A stretch of 64,000 nucleotides of DNA from positions 62,001-126,000 of the forward strand of contig NZ_BOQN01000118.1 in the NCBI RefSeq assembly GCF_018332695.1, given 5' to 3'. Origin of the DNA: Paractinoplanes toevensis (GTDB taxonomy: Bacteria > Actinomycetota > Actinomycetes > Mycobacteriales > Micromonosporaceae). A model generated the notes under the pieces. That model was not told the origin of the DNA, searched no databases, and saw only the letters and a program-made list of their open reading frames with translations. Positions 32,555-39,747 of the stretch are shown one piece after another; position 1 is the first letter of the stretch, and every line of letters starts with the position of its first letter. Made by a program: the position numbers and the translations under genes.

Positions 32555-32658
32555 GTAGGAGGGGAGTATTCCCTCGTGCCGGTCTCGTCAACACGGAATG
32601 CCCTTACGGGCTACCCGGGGCCGGCGGTCGCTCCAGGGCGGCGGAAGAGACCTCCGAC
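32555..32658 (+). ncRNA. yybP-ykoY (manganese) riboswitch upstream of terC
   Basis: The 5' core GGAGGGGAGTA (32558-32568) and the 3' core AAGAGACCTCC (32645-32655) match the conserved ends of the yybP-ykoY Mn2+ riboswitch, and GGAGG (32558-32562) pairs with CCTCC (32651-32655). The internal CCCGGGG segment fits the second conserved loop. This class commonly sits in front of TerC and MntP genes. The 3' strand GACCTCCG (32649-32656) is also a perfect complement of CGGAGGTC (32713-32720), which contains the terC Shine-Dalgarno. Ligand binding would therefore free the start site. Outer boundaries are approximate. Confidence 0.78.
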
Positions 32659-32724
32659 AGCCGTACCGTCGCTGCGCCCGCTCAAGTGGGTGCGGGGTCG
32701 CACCGTGTCTGCCGGAGGTCCTCG

Positions 32725-33726
32725 TTGTCTGTGTCCGCCTGGGTGTGGATTGCCACACTGGTCGCCCTCATCGCCGTTCTCGCCGTTGATCTGCTGATCA
32801 TCGGCCGGCGGCCGCATGAGCCCTCCGTGAAGGAGTCCGGTGGGTGGGTGGCCCTGTATGTCGGGCTGGCGGTCGTCTTCGGGATCGGTGTCTGGATCAC
32901 CGCGGGTGGGCGGTACGCGGGTGAGTTCTACACGGGGTGGCTGACCGAGTACTCGCTGTCCGTGGACAACCTCTTCGTCTTCGTGATCATCATGGCCCGG
33001 TTCTCCGTGCCCCGGCAGTTCCAGCAGAAGGTGCTGCTCATCGGCATCGTGCTGGCGCTGGTGATGCGCGGCCTGTTCATCGCGGCCGGTGCCGCCCTCA
33101 TCGCCCAGTTCTCGTGGGTCTTCTACATCTTCGGCGCGTTCCTCGTCTACACGGCGATCAACCTGCTGAAGGAGGGGGAGAACGACGCGGACGACTTCAA
33201 CGAGAACGTTCTGATCCGGTGGGCCAAGAAGGTGCTGCCGGTGTCGAACTCGTTCGGTGACGGCCGGATGATGACGGTCACGTCGGTGGGGAAGCGGATG
33301 TTCACGCCGCTGCTGATCGTGACGATCGCGATCGGCACCACCGATCTGCTGTTCGCCCTGGACTCGATCCCGGCGATCTTCGGCATCACCAAGGAGCCCT
33401 ACCTGGTCTTCACGGCGAACATCTTCGCCCTGATGGGCCTGCGCCAGCTCTACTTCCTGCTGGGTGGCCTGCTGGAACGCCTGGTGTACCTGAACTACGG
33501 CCTGGCCGCGGTGCTGGCCTTCATCGGTGTGAAGCTGTTCCTCGAGGCCCTGCACACCAACAGCCTGCCGTTCATCAACGGTGGCGAGGGCGTGCACTGG
33601 GCGCCGGAGATCCCGATCTGGCTGTCGCTGCTGGTCATCATCGGCACGCTCGGCATCGCGACCGTCGCCAGCCTGGTGAAATCGTCCCGGGACCGCAAGC
33701 GCGCGTTAGTCGACTCGAAAGCCTAG
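32725..33726 (+). CDS. terC: TerC-family integral membrane protein
   Basis: This 333-residue polytopic protein has about eight membrane segments and the TerC acidic motifs, including FYTGWLTEYSLSVDNLFVFV and TTDLLFALDSIPAIFGIT. In the wider family TerC/Alx/MeeF proteins are linked to manganese export or metalation of secreted proteins and to tellurium resistance. A Mn riboswitch in the leader supports a manganese role here. TTG 32725 is preferred because GGAGG (32714-32718) is 6 nt upstream; GTG 32731 is the alternative. The gene is convergent with typA across a shared hairpin. Confidence 0.9.
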   Translation: MSVSAWVWIATLVALIAVLAVDLLIIGRRPHEPSVKESGGWVALYVGLAVVFGIGVWITAGGRYAGEFYTGWLTEYSLSVDNLFVFVIIMARFSVPRQFQQKVLLIGIVLALVMRGLFIAAGAALIAQFSWVFYIFGAFLVYTAINLLKEGENDADDFNENVLIRWAKKVLPVSNSFGDGRMMTVTSVGKRMFTPLLIVTIAIGTTDLLFALDSIPAIFGITKEPYLVFTANIFALMGLRQLYFLLGGLLERLVYLNYGLAAVLAFIGVKLFLEALHTNSLPFINGGEGVHWAPEIPIWLSLLVIIGTLGIATVASLVKSSRDRKRALVDSKA

Positions 33727-33735
33727 AAACGCACA

Positions 33736-33775
33736 CCGCCCGATGGTCGCGCTGGGAAGCGCGACCACCGGGCGG
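33736..33775. terminator. Bidirectional hairpin between terC and typA
   Basis: CCGCCCG and CGGGCGG (7 bp) enclose an AT/AC mismatch. Inside that is a 9-bp stem GGTCGCGCT/AGCGCGACC with a GGGA loop. It sits 9 nt after the terC stop. Confidence 0.75.
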
Positions 33776-33792
33776 GCGGCGTTGTGGCGGCG

Positions 33793-33817
33793 GTGCCCCA
33801 CCGTGCGGTTGGGGCAC
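33793..33817 (-). terminator. Terminator of typA
   Basis: Arms GTGCCCCA (33793-33800) and TGGGGCAC (33810-33817) have an inner CCG/CGG extension. They lie just beyond the typA stop on the minus strand. No long T-run is seen. Confidence 0.55.
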
Positions 33818-33839
33818 CCCTACGGCGTACCGATAATTG

Positions 33840-35702
33840 TTACTGGTGTTTGCGGCGGGCCGCGGCCCGGCCTCGGGTCTGCTGGTCGAGGACGACCTTG
33901 CGGATGCGGACCGCGGCCGGGGTGACCTCGACGCACTCGTCCTCGCGGCAGAACTCGAGGGCCTGCTCCAGCGACAGCTTGCGCGGCGGGATCAGTTTCT
34001 CGGTCTCGTCGGAGGTCGACTGACGCATGTTCGTCAGCTTCTTCTCCTTGGTGATGTTGACGTCCATGTCGTCCTGGCGCGAGTTCTCACCGACGATCAT
34101 GCCTTCGTAGACCTCGGTGGTCGGCTCGACGAAGAGCTGGCCGCGCTCCTGGAGGTTGGTCATCGCGAACGCGGTGACCACGCCGGCCCGGTCGGCGACC
34201 AGGGAGCCGTTGCTGCGGGTGCGCAGCTCGCCGAACCAGGGCTCGTAGTCCTCGAAGAGGTGGTGCATGATGCCGGTGCCGCGGGTCTCGGTGAGGAACT
34301 CGGTGCGGAAGCCGATCAGGCCGCGCGCCGGGACCAGCCACTCCATGCGCAGCCAGCCGGTGCCGTGGTTGATCAGCTCTTCCATCCGGCCCTTGCGGGT
34401 CGACAGCAGGGTGGTGATGGCGCCCATGTATTCGTCCGGGGCGTCGATCGTGAGGCGCTCTACCGGCTCGTGGATCTTGCCGTCGATGGTCTTCGTGACC
34501 ACCTGCGGCTTGCCCACGGTGAGTTCGTAGGACTCGCGGCGCATCTGCTCGACCAGGATGGCCAGGGCGAGCTCGCCGCGGCCCTGGACCTCCCAGGCGT
34601 CGGGGCGCTCGGTCGGGAGAACCCGCAGCGAGACGTTACCGACCAGTTCGCGGTCGAGGCGGTCCTTGACCATGCGGGCCGTGACCTTGCCGCCCTTGAC
34701 CTTGCCGACCAGGGGCGACGTGTTGGTGCCGAGGACCATCGAGATGGCCGGCTCGTCGACGGTGATCAGCGGCAGGGGGATCGGATTTTCCGCGTCGGCC
34801 AGCGTCTCGCCGATCATGATGTCGGAGATGCCGGCGATGGCCATGATGTCGCCGGGGCCGGCGCTCTCGGCCGGCTTGCGCTCGAGACCCTCGGTGATGA
34901 GCAGCTCGGAGATGCGGACGTTGCTGACCGTGCCGTCGGTCTTGCACCAAGCCACGGTCTGGCCCTTGCGGATCGTGCCCTCGTGCACGCGGCAGAGCGC
35001 GAGCCGGCCCAGGAAGTTGGACGAGTCGAGGTTGACGACGTGGGCCTGGAGCGGGGCGCCCTCGGTGTAGGTCGGGGCCGGGATCGTCTCGAGGATCGTC
35101 TTGAACAGGACCGACAGGTCGGTGGCGTCCTCGGGGACGGTGCCGTCCTTGGGCATGTTCAGCGAGGCGATGCCGTCGCGGGCACACGCGTAGACGATCG
35201 GGAACTCGATCTGGTGCTCGTCGGCGTCGAGGTCGAGGAAGAGCTCGTAGGTCTCGTCGACGACCTCTTTGATCCGGGCGTCGGGACGGTCGACCTTGTT
35301 GATGATCAGGATGATCGGGAGCTTGGCGTGCAGCGCCTTGCGCAGCACGAAGCGGGTCTGCGGGAGCGGGCCCTCGGAGGCGTCGACCAGCAGGGCGACG
35401 CCGTCGACCATGGTGAGGCCGCGCTCGACCTCACCGCCGAAGTCGGCGTGACCCGGGGTGTCGATGATGTTGATGGTGACCGGGCCACCCTCGGCGGGCT
35501 GATAGCTGATCGCCGTGTTCTTGGCGAGAATGGTGATGCCCTTTTCCCGCTCCAGGTCCATGGAGTCCATGGCGCGGTCGGCCATCTCGCCACGCGCGTG
35601 GGACTGGCTCCCCTGGCGCAGCATGGCGTCGACCAGGGTGGTTTTGCCATGGTCGACGTGAGCGATGATGGCGACGTTGCGTAGGTCGGTGCGGGTCTGC
35701 AT
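33840..35702 (-). CDS. typA: Translational GTPase TypA/BipA
   Basis: This 620-residue ribosome-associated GTPase of the EF-G family is involved in ribosome assembly and stress adaptation. G-motifs are G1 [10 protein letters not shown]2 around EREKGITI, G3 [15 protein letters not shown]4 NKVDRPDAR and G5 near VYACARDG. Domains II, III, V and the TypA-specific C-terminal domain follow. The protein ends in a basic [11 protein letters not shown] tail. The ATG start at 35702 is normal for the family. Confidence 0.96.
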   Translation of the reverse strand: MQTRTDLRNVAIIAHVDHGKTTLVDAMLRQGSQSHARGEMADRAMDSMDLEREKGITILAKNTAISYQPAEGGPVTINIIDTPGHADFGGEVERGLTMVDGVALLVDASEGPLPQTRFVLRKALHAKLPIILIINKVDRPDARIKEVVDETYELFLDLDADEHQIEFPIVYACARDGIASLNMPKDGTVPEDATDLSVLFKTILETIPAPTYTEGAPLQAHVVNLDSSNFLGRLALCRVHEGTIRKGQTVAWCKTDGTVSNVRISELLITEGLERKPAESAGPGDIMAIAGISDIMIGETLADAENPIPLPLITVDEPAISMVLGTNTSPLVGKVKGGKVTARMVKDRLDRELVGNVSLRVLPTERPDAWEVQGRGELALAILVEQMRRESYELTVGKPQVVTKTIDGKIHEPVERLTIDAPDEYMGAITTLLSTRKGRMEELINHGTGWLRMEWLVPARGLIGFRTEFLTETRGTGIMHHLFEDYEPWFGELRTRSNGSLVADRAGVVTAFAMTNLQERGQLFVEPTTEVYEGMIVGENSRQDDMDVNITKEKKLTNMRQSTSDETEKLIPPRKLSLEQALEFCREDECVEVTPAAVRIRKVVLDQQTRGRAAARRKHQ

Positions 35703-35852
35703 AGCTCTATTGTCCCCGGTCTTGGTTGCTGGGGTGGGTCCGGGGTGTGACCGCGGAACTCGGGTTGTTTGTCCGTAATCGCCGGGCAGCGGATCTTGGG
35801 TGGGGGCTGTTAGCGTTCGTCGGCGGCGGGTTCACGGGGAAGGTGGTCGTCG

Positions 35853-36638
35853 ATGACGCATCGATGGAAAGTGCTTGCGGCGGTGGTCGCCTTGATCGTC
35901 GCGGCCGGGTGCGGGCTGACCGGCAACAAGGATGACGATGTGGCCGCGGCCGTGACGCCGTCCGCCGAGCCGACCTTCGACCTGGAAACCGAGTCACCGA
36001 CGCCGGAGCCGGAGCCGACGACGCCGTCACCCACGCCGACAAAGAAGAAGAAGCCGAAGACGGCCGAGCCGACCCAGCCGGCGTTCTGGAGCCAGCTTCC
36101 CGACTGCGCGCACTACGACAAGACCAAGGCCGTGCCGAAGGGCACGATCAAGGTCGCGCTGAAGGCGGCCGCCGGGCGCACCTACTGGAACACCGAGGCG
36201 CCCCAGCTCAAGCTCAACTATCCGCTGCTCAAGGCGGTGGCCTGGCAGGAGAGCGGCTGGCAGAGCAACATCCACAACTGTGACGGCGGGGCCGGGGTCA
36301 TGCAGGTCATGCCGGCCACGGTGGAGATGATCAACCAGCGGTTCGGGCTGGCCTACAACCCGGCGTTGTTCCAGGACAACGCTTACGTGGGAGCCAACTA
36401 CGTGGCGTGGCTGACCAAGTGGGCCGGCGACAAGTACTTCCCGGGCGCCAACTACAACCTGAGCGCGAGCAAGTGCAAGACGCATTCGTCGTGGTGCCTG
36501 CTCAACGTGGTGATCTCGGGCTACAACGCGGGCCAGGGCGGCATCGAAGCGGCCGCGGAGAGCAAGACGTTGCCCAACCCGGAGTACGTGGCGGCGGTCC
36601 GCTCGTTGATGACCCGGTGCCAGTGCGATAAGTACTGA
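35853..36638 (+). CDS. Lytic-transglycosylase-like lipoprotein
   Basis: This 261-residue secreted protein has a signal peptide with a VAAGC lipobox, so the lipidated Cys lies near residue 20. A low-complexity linker of Pro/Thr/Glu then Lys (TPTKKKKPKT) follows. The SLT/lysozyme-like domain shows catalytic Glu in AWQESGW, then GAGVMQVMPAT and the late SGYNAGQGG, the usual order in soluble lytic transglycosylases that cleave peptidoglycan. Two Cys pairs (SKCKTHSSWC and TRCQC) may form disulfides. It has its own start 150 bp after the divergent typA start and a good GGGGAAGG ribosome site. Confidence 0.85.
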   Translation: MTHRWKVLAAVVALIVAAGCGLTGNKDDDVAAAVTPSAEPTFDLETESPTPEPEPTTPSPTPTKKKKPKTAEPTQPAFWSQLPDCAHYDKTKAVPKGTIKVALKAAAGRTYWNTEAPQLKLNYPLLKAVAWQESGWQSNIHNCDGGAGVMQVMPATVEMINQRFGLAYNPALFQDNAYVGANYVAWLTKWAGDKYFPGANYNLSASKCKTHSSWCLLNVVISGYNAGQGGIEAAAESKTLPNPEYVAAVRSLMTRCQCDKY

Positions 36639-36656
36639 GCCGCCGAGCTACACTTT

Positions 36657-36686
36657 TTGTCGTGCGCCCGGGGCCTGTAGTAGGGT
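36657..36686 (+). promoter_or_regulatory. Candidate promoter of the L11-like gene
   Basis: TTGTCG (36657-36662), an 18-bp spacer and TAGGGT (36681-36686) resemble a housekeeping promoter, with a leader of about 70 nt. The spacer is not 8 bp after a 9-mer, so this is not the damage-type element. Confidence 0.5.
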
Positions 36687-36718
36687 CCTCGGGTTAGTCG
36701 TGTGTTGATGATGCTGGC

Positions 36719-36745
36719 GAGCTGCACTTTCAAAGCTTGCAGCTC
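36719..36745 (+). promoter_or_regulatory. Hairpin in the leader of the L11-like gene
   Basis: GAGCTGCA (36719-36726) and TGCAGCTC (36738-36745) form 8 perfect base pairs, with an 11-nt loop that can pair further (CTT with AAG). The hairpin ends a few nt before the AAGGAG ribosome binding site, which suits translational feedback control. Confidence 0.55.
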
Positions 36746-36765
36746 ACCCTAAGGAGCCCTACGCA

Positions 36766-37191
36766 ATGCCGCCCAAGAAAAAGACCCATGAGGTAACCCT
36801 CGCGCTTGAGGCGGGTAACGCCGCGATGGTCGACCTCGGCAAGATGCTTGGTCCGACCGGGGCCAACATGCGGGCCGTGAAGGTGGAGTACGACGAGGCC
36901 ACCTCGAAGAACCGGGGCGAGATCATCCCGGTCGTCGTGTCCGTCTACGAGGACCGCAGCCACACGCTGGTCTACAAGACGCCGCCGACCAGCTTCCTGA
37001 TCCGCAAGGCTCTGGGGATCCAGTCCGGCGCGTCCAACCCGCTGACCCAGACCGTCGGCACCCTGAGCACCACCCAGGTCAAGGAGATCGCCGAGCGCAA
37101 GCTCCCCGACCTGAACGCGAACGACGTCGACGCCGCGATCCAGATCGTGGCCGGCACCGCCCGCTCGATGGGTGTCAAGGTCGCGCAGTAG
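36766..37191 (+). CDS. Divergent ribosomal protein L11 paralogue
   Basis: This 141-residue protein is related to ribosomal L11 over its whole length. The C-terminal rRNA-binding domain is well kept (LNANDVDAAIQIVAGTARSMGV, TKxPP-like YKTPPTSFLIRKALGI). The N-terminal domain, which contacts elongation factors and thiopeptides, is altered: AGNAAMVDLGKMLGPTGANM replaces the usual proline-rich AG-x-A-x-P-x-PPVGPALG-x-x-GVN and is one residue shorter. It is not next to L1 (rplA), nusG or secE, so it is probably a second copy, not the housekeeping rplK. AAGGAG precedes the ATG and a strong terminator follows. It may be an alternative or thiopeptide-insensitive L11; that is inference. Confidence 0.85.
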   Translation: MPPKKKTHEVTLALEAGNAAMVDLGKMLGPTGANMRAVKVEYDEATSKNRGEIIPVVVSVYEDRSHTLVYKTPPTSFLIRKALGIQSGASNPLTQTVGTLSTTQVKEIAERKLPDLNANDVDAAIQIVAGTARSMGVKVAQ

Positions 37192-37199
37192 CTTTTGCG

Positions 37200-37231
37200 A
37201 AAGCCCCCGGGGTCGACCCCGGGGGCTTTTT
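37200..37231. terminator. Bidirectional terminator after the L11-like gene
   Basis: The 30-bp palindrome at 37200-37229 (arms AAAGCCCCCGGGGTC and its complement) is followed by TTTTT on the plus strand. The matching A-run gives a T-run on the minus strand for the convergent ClpP-like gene. Confidence 0.93.
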
Positions 37232-37827
37232 CATGCCTTGCCGACGATCTCGTCGATCAGGCCGTACTCCACGGCCTCCTGGGCGCTGAGGATGCGGCCC
37301 GAGGACAGGTCGTCCTCGATCCGGCTGCGGGGCTGGCCGGTTACCTCGACCAGGCGCAGCACGATCTCCTCCAGCTCACGCAGGTGCTGGCCGGCGGCCC
37401 GGGTCACCTCGTCGGCGGTGCCGGTGACCCCGGCGGCGCGCGGCTCGGTCAGCTTGAACCGGGCGTGCCGGTAGGCGGTGCGCTTGTCGGCGGCGGCGAG
37501 CACGGCCACCACCGCGCCGGCCGCCTGCGCGGTGACCAGGGCATGCACCGGGGCGGTCATCGTGTCGATCACGTCGATGACGGTGAGCGCGGCGCTCAGG
37601 TCGCCGCCGTCGCCGGCCACGTGCAGCTGGACCGGGGCGGGGCCGGCCGCGTCGAGGGTGAGCAGGGCCGCCGAGATGCCGGTGGCGGCCTCGTTGCTGA
37701 GATGGCCGCGGATCATGACGATGCGCTGGTCGAATAGCCGTTCCTCGAGCCAGGCGGGCAGGCCGGGGCCCGGCACGGGCTCGTTCTGCGGGGGCCGGCC
37801 CCAACTCGGATCGTGCCGCATCTCCAC
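37231..37827 (-). CDS. ClpP-like protein lacking catalytic residues
   Basis: This 198-residue homologue of the Clp protease proteolytic subunit ends in a recognisable ClpP tail (SAQEAVEYGLIDEIVGKA). The nucleophile motif GQAASMG is replaced by AQAAGAV, so Ser becomes Gly104. The catalytic His of MIHQP is replaced by Thr127 (KLTEP). The oxyanion-hole NSPGG region reads GDGGDL. The protein should therefore not be a peptidase and may be structural or regulatory. GTG 37827 has AGGAGG 6 nt upstream. It converges on the L11 paralogue and shares its terminator. Confidence 0.8.
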   Translation of the reverse strand: MEMRHDPSWGRPPQNEPVPGPGLPAWLEERLFDQRIVMIRGHLSNEAATGISAALLTLDAAGPAPVQLHVAGDGGDLSAALTVIDVIDTMTAPVHALVTAQAAGAVVAVLAAADKRTAYRHARFKLTEPRAAGVTGTADEVTRAAGQHLRELEEIVLRLVEVTGQPRSRIEDDLSSGRILSAQEAVEYGLIDEIVGKA

Positions 37828-37903
37828 GCCGGCCTCCTGGTCTTTGCCCTCGTGGAGAGCCTAGCCTGGCGAGAAGAGTGACGAGGGCCACAGGAGGCGT
37901 GCG

Positions 37904-38518
37904 ATGGCGGAGACGCTGCAGTTCGATCCGGCGAGGACGGCGGTCGTGCTGATCGAGTTCCAGAACGAGTTCACCACCGAGGGCGGCGTGCTGCACGGCG
38001 CGGTGGCGCCGGTGATGGACAAGACCGGCATGCTGGCCAAGACGGTGGCGCTGGTGGCGGCGGCCCGGGCGGCCGGGGTGACCATCATGCACGCGCCGAT
38101 CACGTTCGCCCCCGGGTTCGGGGAGCTGACCCGCCATCCGTACGGGATCCTCAAGGGCGTCGTGGACGGTAACGCGTTCGTTAAGGGCACCTGGGGCGCG
38201 GCGATCGTCGACCAGCTCACCCCGGCCGACGGCGACATCGTCATCGAGGGCAAGCGGGGGCTGGACACGTTCGCCAGCACCAACCTCGACTTCATCCTGC
38301 GCAGCAAGGGCATCGAGACGGTCATCCTGGGCGGGTTCCTGACCAACTGCTGTGTCGAGTCCACGATGCGCAGCGCCTACGAGAACGGGTACCGCGTCAT
38401 CACCCTCACCGACTGCATGGCGGCGACGTCACCGGAGGAACACGACAACGCGATCGCCTACGACTTCCCGATGTTCTCGATTCCGGTCGAGTCCGCCGCC
38501 GTCGTAGCGGCGCTGTAA
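37904..38518 (+). CDS. Isochorismatase-like cysteine hydrolase
   Basis: This alpha/beta hydrolase has 204 residues and belongs to the isochorismatase/nicotinamidase superfamily, whose members hydrolyse amides or vinyl ethers with an Asp-Lys-Cys triad. Lys117 (IEGKRGLDTF) and Cys150 (TNCCVEST) are present. The first acid is Glu18 (LIEFQNEF) where most members have Asp. The substrate is unknown; the company of a hydantoin-type racemase and an NCS1 carrier nearby suggests ureide, hydantoin or pyrimidine breakdown. The ATG has AGGAGG upstream. A GntR regulator starts 23 bp after the stop. Confidence 0.85.
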   Translation: MAETLQFDPARTAVVLIEFQNEFTTEGGVLHGAVAPVMDKTGMLAKTVALVAAARAAGVTIMHAPITFAPGFGELTRHPYGILKGVVDGNAFVKGTWGAAIVDQLTPADGDIVIEGKRGLDTFASTNLDFILRSKGIETVILGGFLTNCCVESTMRSAYENGYRVITLTDCMAATSPEEHDNAIAYDFPMFSIPVESAAVVAAL

Positions 38519-38541
38519 CCGGAGCGGTTTAGGGTCCGGGC

Positions 38542-39414
38542 ATGTCAGGTCCTCGCCGCCGGTCGATTCTGATCTCGCGGCTGGGCGGGCGTCCGCTCGG
38601 TGGCGTTCTGGACGAGCTGCGCGGCATCATCCTGGACGGGGAGGTGCCGCCCGGCTCGGCAATACCGGTCGACGCGGTGGCGGCCGCGTTCGGGGTGAGC
38701 CGCATACCCGTACGCGAAGCCCTGATGACCTTGATCGGCGAGGGGCTGGTCGATCACCGGCCGAACGGCGGTTACCGGGTGGCGACCATGACCGCGGCCG
38801 AGTTCACCGAGATCTACCTGGTGCGGGAGGCGCTCGAGACGGCCGCGCTGCGGGCCGCCGTCGAGCTGGCCGGCGAGGACGACGACCGGCAGGCGCTGGC
38901 CGCGCTCGGTGCGCTGGACGCGGCGATCAGCGCCTACGACGGGCGGCTCTACCACCGGGAGAGCCGCCGTTTCCACCTGGCGCTGCTGCGGCCGTGCCGG
39001 ATGCGCCGGCTGTTGCACATGCTCGACGCCGCCTGGAACATGACCGAGCCGCTGCAGCCGATGACGCACCTCGACGGCGAGAGACGAGCGCTGCTGCACG
39101 CCGATCACGCCGGCATGCTGGCCGCGTTCCGGGCCCGCGACGCCGAGGCACTCACGGCGGTGTTCGCCGAGCATCACCACCGGCTGCAGACGGCGATCGG
39201 TGCGTTGCCGCACGACACCGGGCTCTTCGAGCCCGCCGAGAATCAGGCCGGTTCGGGTACGCCGTCCGGGTCCGGGCCCGGGATGGGTACGCCGATCGGG
39301 TCCGGGTCGGGGCCCATCGGTTCGACCCGGGCCGGTGGCAGGGTCTCCGGGGTGTCCGGGGAGAGTTCACCCGGGTCGTCGGGGATCGGGGCGCCAGGAT
39401 CGAGCGGTGGGTAA
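38542..39414 (+). CDS. GntR-family transcriptional regulator (FCD/FadR type)
   Basis: This 290-residue regulator has an N-terminal winged helix (about 20-85, PVDAVAAAFGVSRIPVREAL) and an all-alpha FCD effector domain (about 95-230) with metal-binding His in RRFHLALL, HADHAGM and FAEHHHRL. About 60 Gly/Ser/Pro-rich residues follow that belong to neither domain. The gene probably controls the adjacent hydrolase and perhaps the racemase and transporter genes beyond. The effector is unknown. The start is the ATG 23 bp after the hydrolase stop. Confidence 0.88.
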   Translation: MSGPRRRSILISRLGGRPLGGVLDELRGIILDGEVPPGSAIPVDAVAAAFGVSRIPVREALMTLIGEGLVDHRPNGGYRVATMTAAEFTEIYLVREALETAALRAAVELAGEDDDRQALAALGALDAAISAYDGRLYHRESRRFHLALLRPCRMRRLLHMLDAAWNMTEPLQPMTHLDGERRALLHADHAGMLAAFRARDAEALTAVFAEHHHRLQTAIGALPHDTGLFEPAENQAGSGTPSGSGPGMGTPIGSGSGPIGSTRAGGRVSGVSGESSPGSSGIGAPGSSGG

Positions 39415-39476
39415 CGATCTGGATCAGGCATGCCCCGCTCTTACCCTCGGTCCGAGTTGGCAAAACGGGCAAATGC

Positions 39477-39698
39477 CTAGGTGTCGAACTCACCGTCCTT
39501 CACGCCGGCCACGAACGCGTCCACCTCGGCCGGCGTGAAGAACAGGATCGGGCCGTCCGGCTCGCGCGAGTCACGCACCGCCCACCCGCCGTCCGGCAGC
39601 AGGGCCACCTCGACGCTGTTGCCGTCGCCGCCCTGGTCGGTGGTTCGCCAGTCGGCGGTGTGCCGGTCGAACCGTTCCTGGTATCCCTTGACGCTCAC
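39477..39698 (-). CDS. DUF397 domain protein
   Basis: This small protein of 73 residues has the DUF397 signature: NSVEVALLPDGGWAVRDSR, then GPILFFTPAEVDAFVAGVKDG. DUF397 proteins normally lie next to an XRE-type regulator and act with it in actinobacterial developmental switches. No XRE gene is present here, so this one is an orphan. GTG 39698 is chosen to give the normal length; an in-frame extension to 39758 lacks homology. Confidence 0.85.
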   Translation of the reverse strand: MSVKGYQERFDRHTADWRTTDQGGDGNSVEVALLPDGGWAVRDSREPDGPILFFTPAEVDAFVAGVKDGEFDT

Positions 39699-39747
39699 CC
39701 GTCCATCGTGCAGGTTGACCGCCACCGATGTCGCCCACCTTGTCCGG

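Noticed and set aside
32364-32594. A 76-codon minus-strand frame in the terC leader
   Set aside because: It overlaps the riboswitch core, lacks a ribosome binding site and has no recognisable similarity.
33837-35684. A 615-codon open frame on the plus strand opposite typA
   Set aside because: It is an antisense shadow; typA has all five G-motifs on the minus strand.
36657-36679. TTGTCGTGC before the L11 paralogue as a fifth damage-type promoter
   Set aside because: The sequence 8 bp downstream is CCTGTA, not TANNNT. The match to a -10 occurs at a normal 18-bp spacing, so it reads as a housekeeping promoter.
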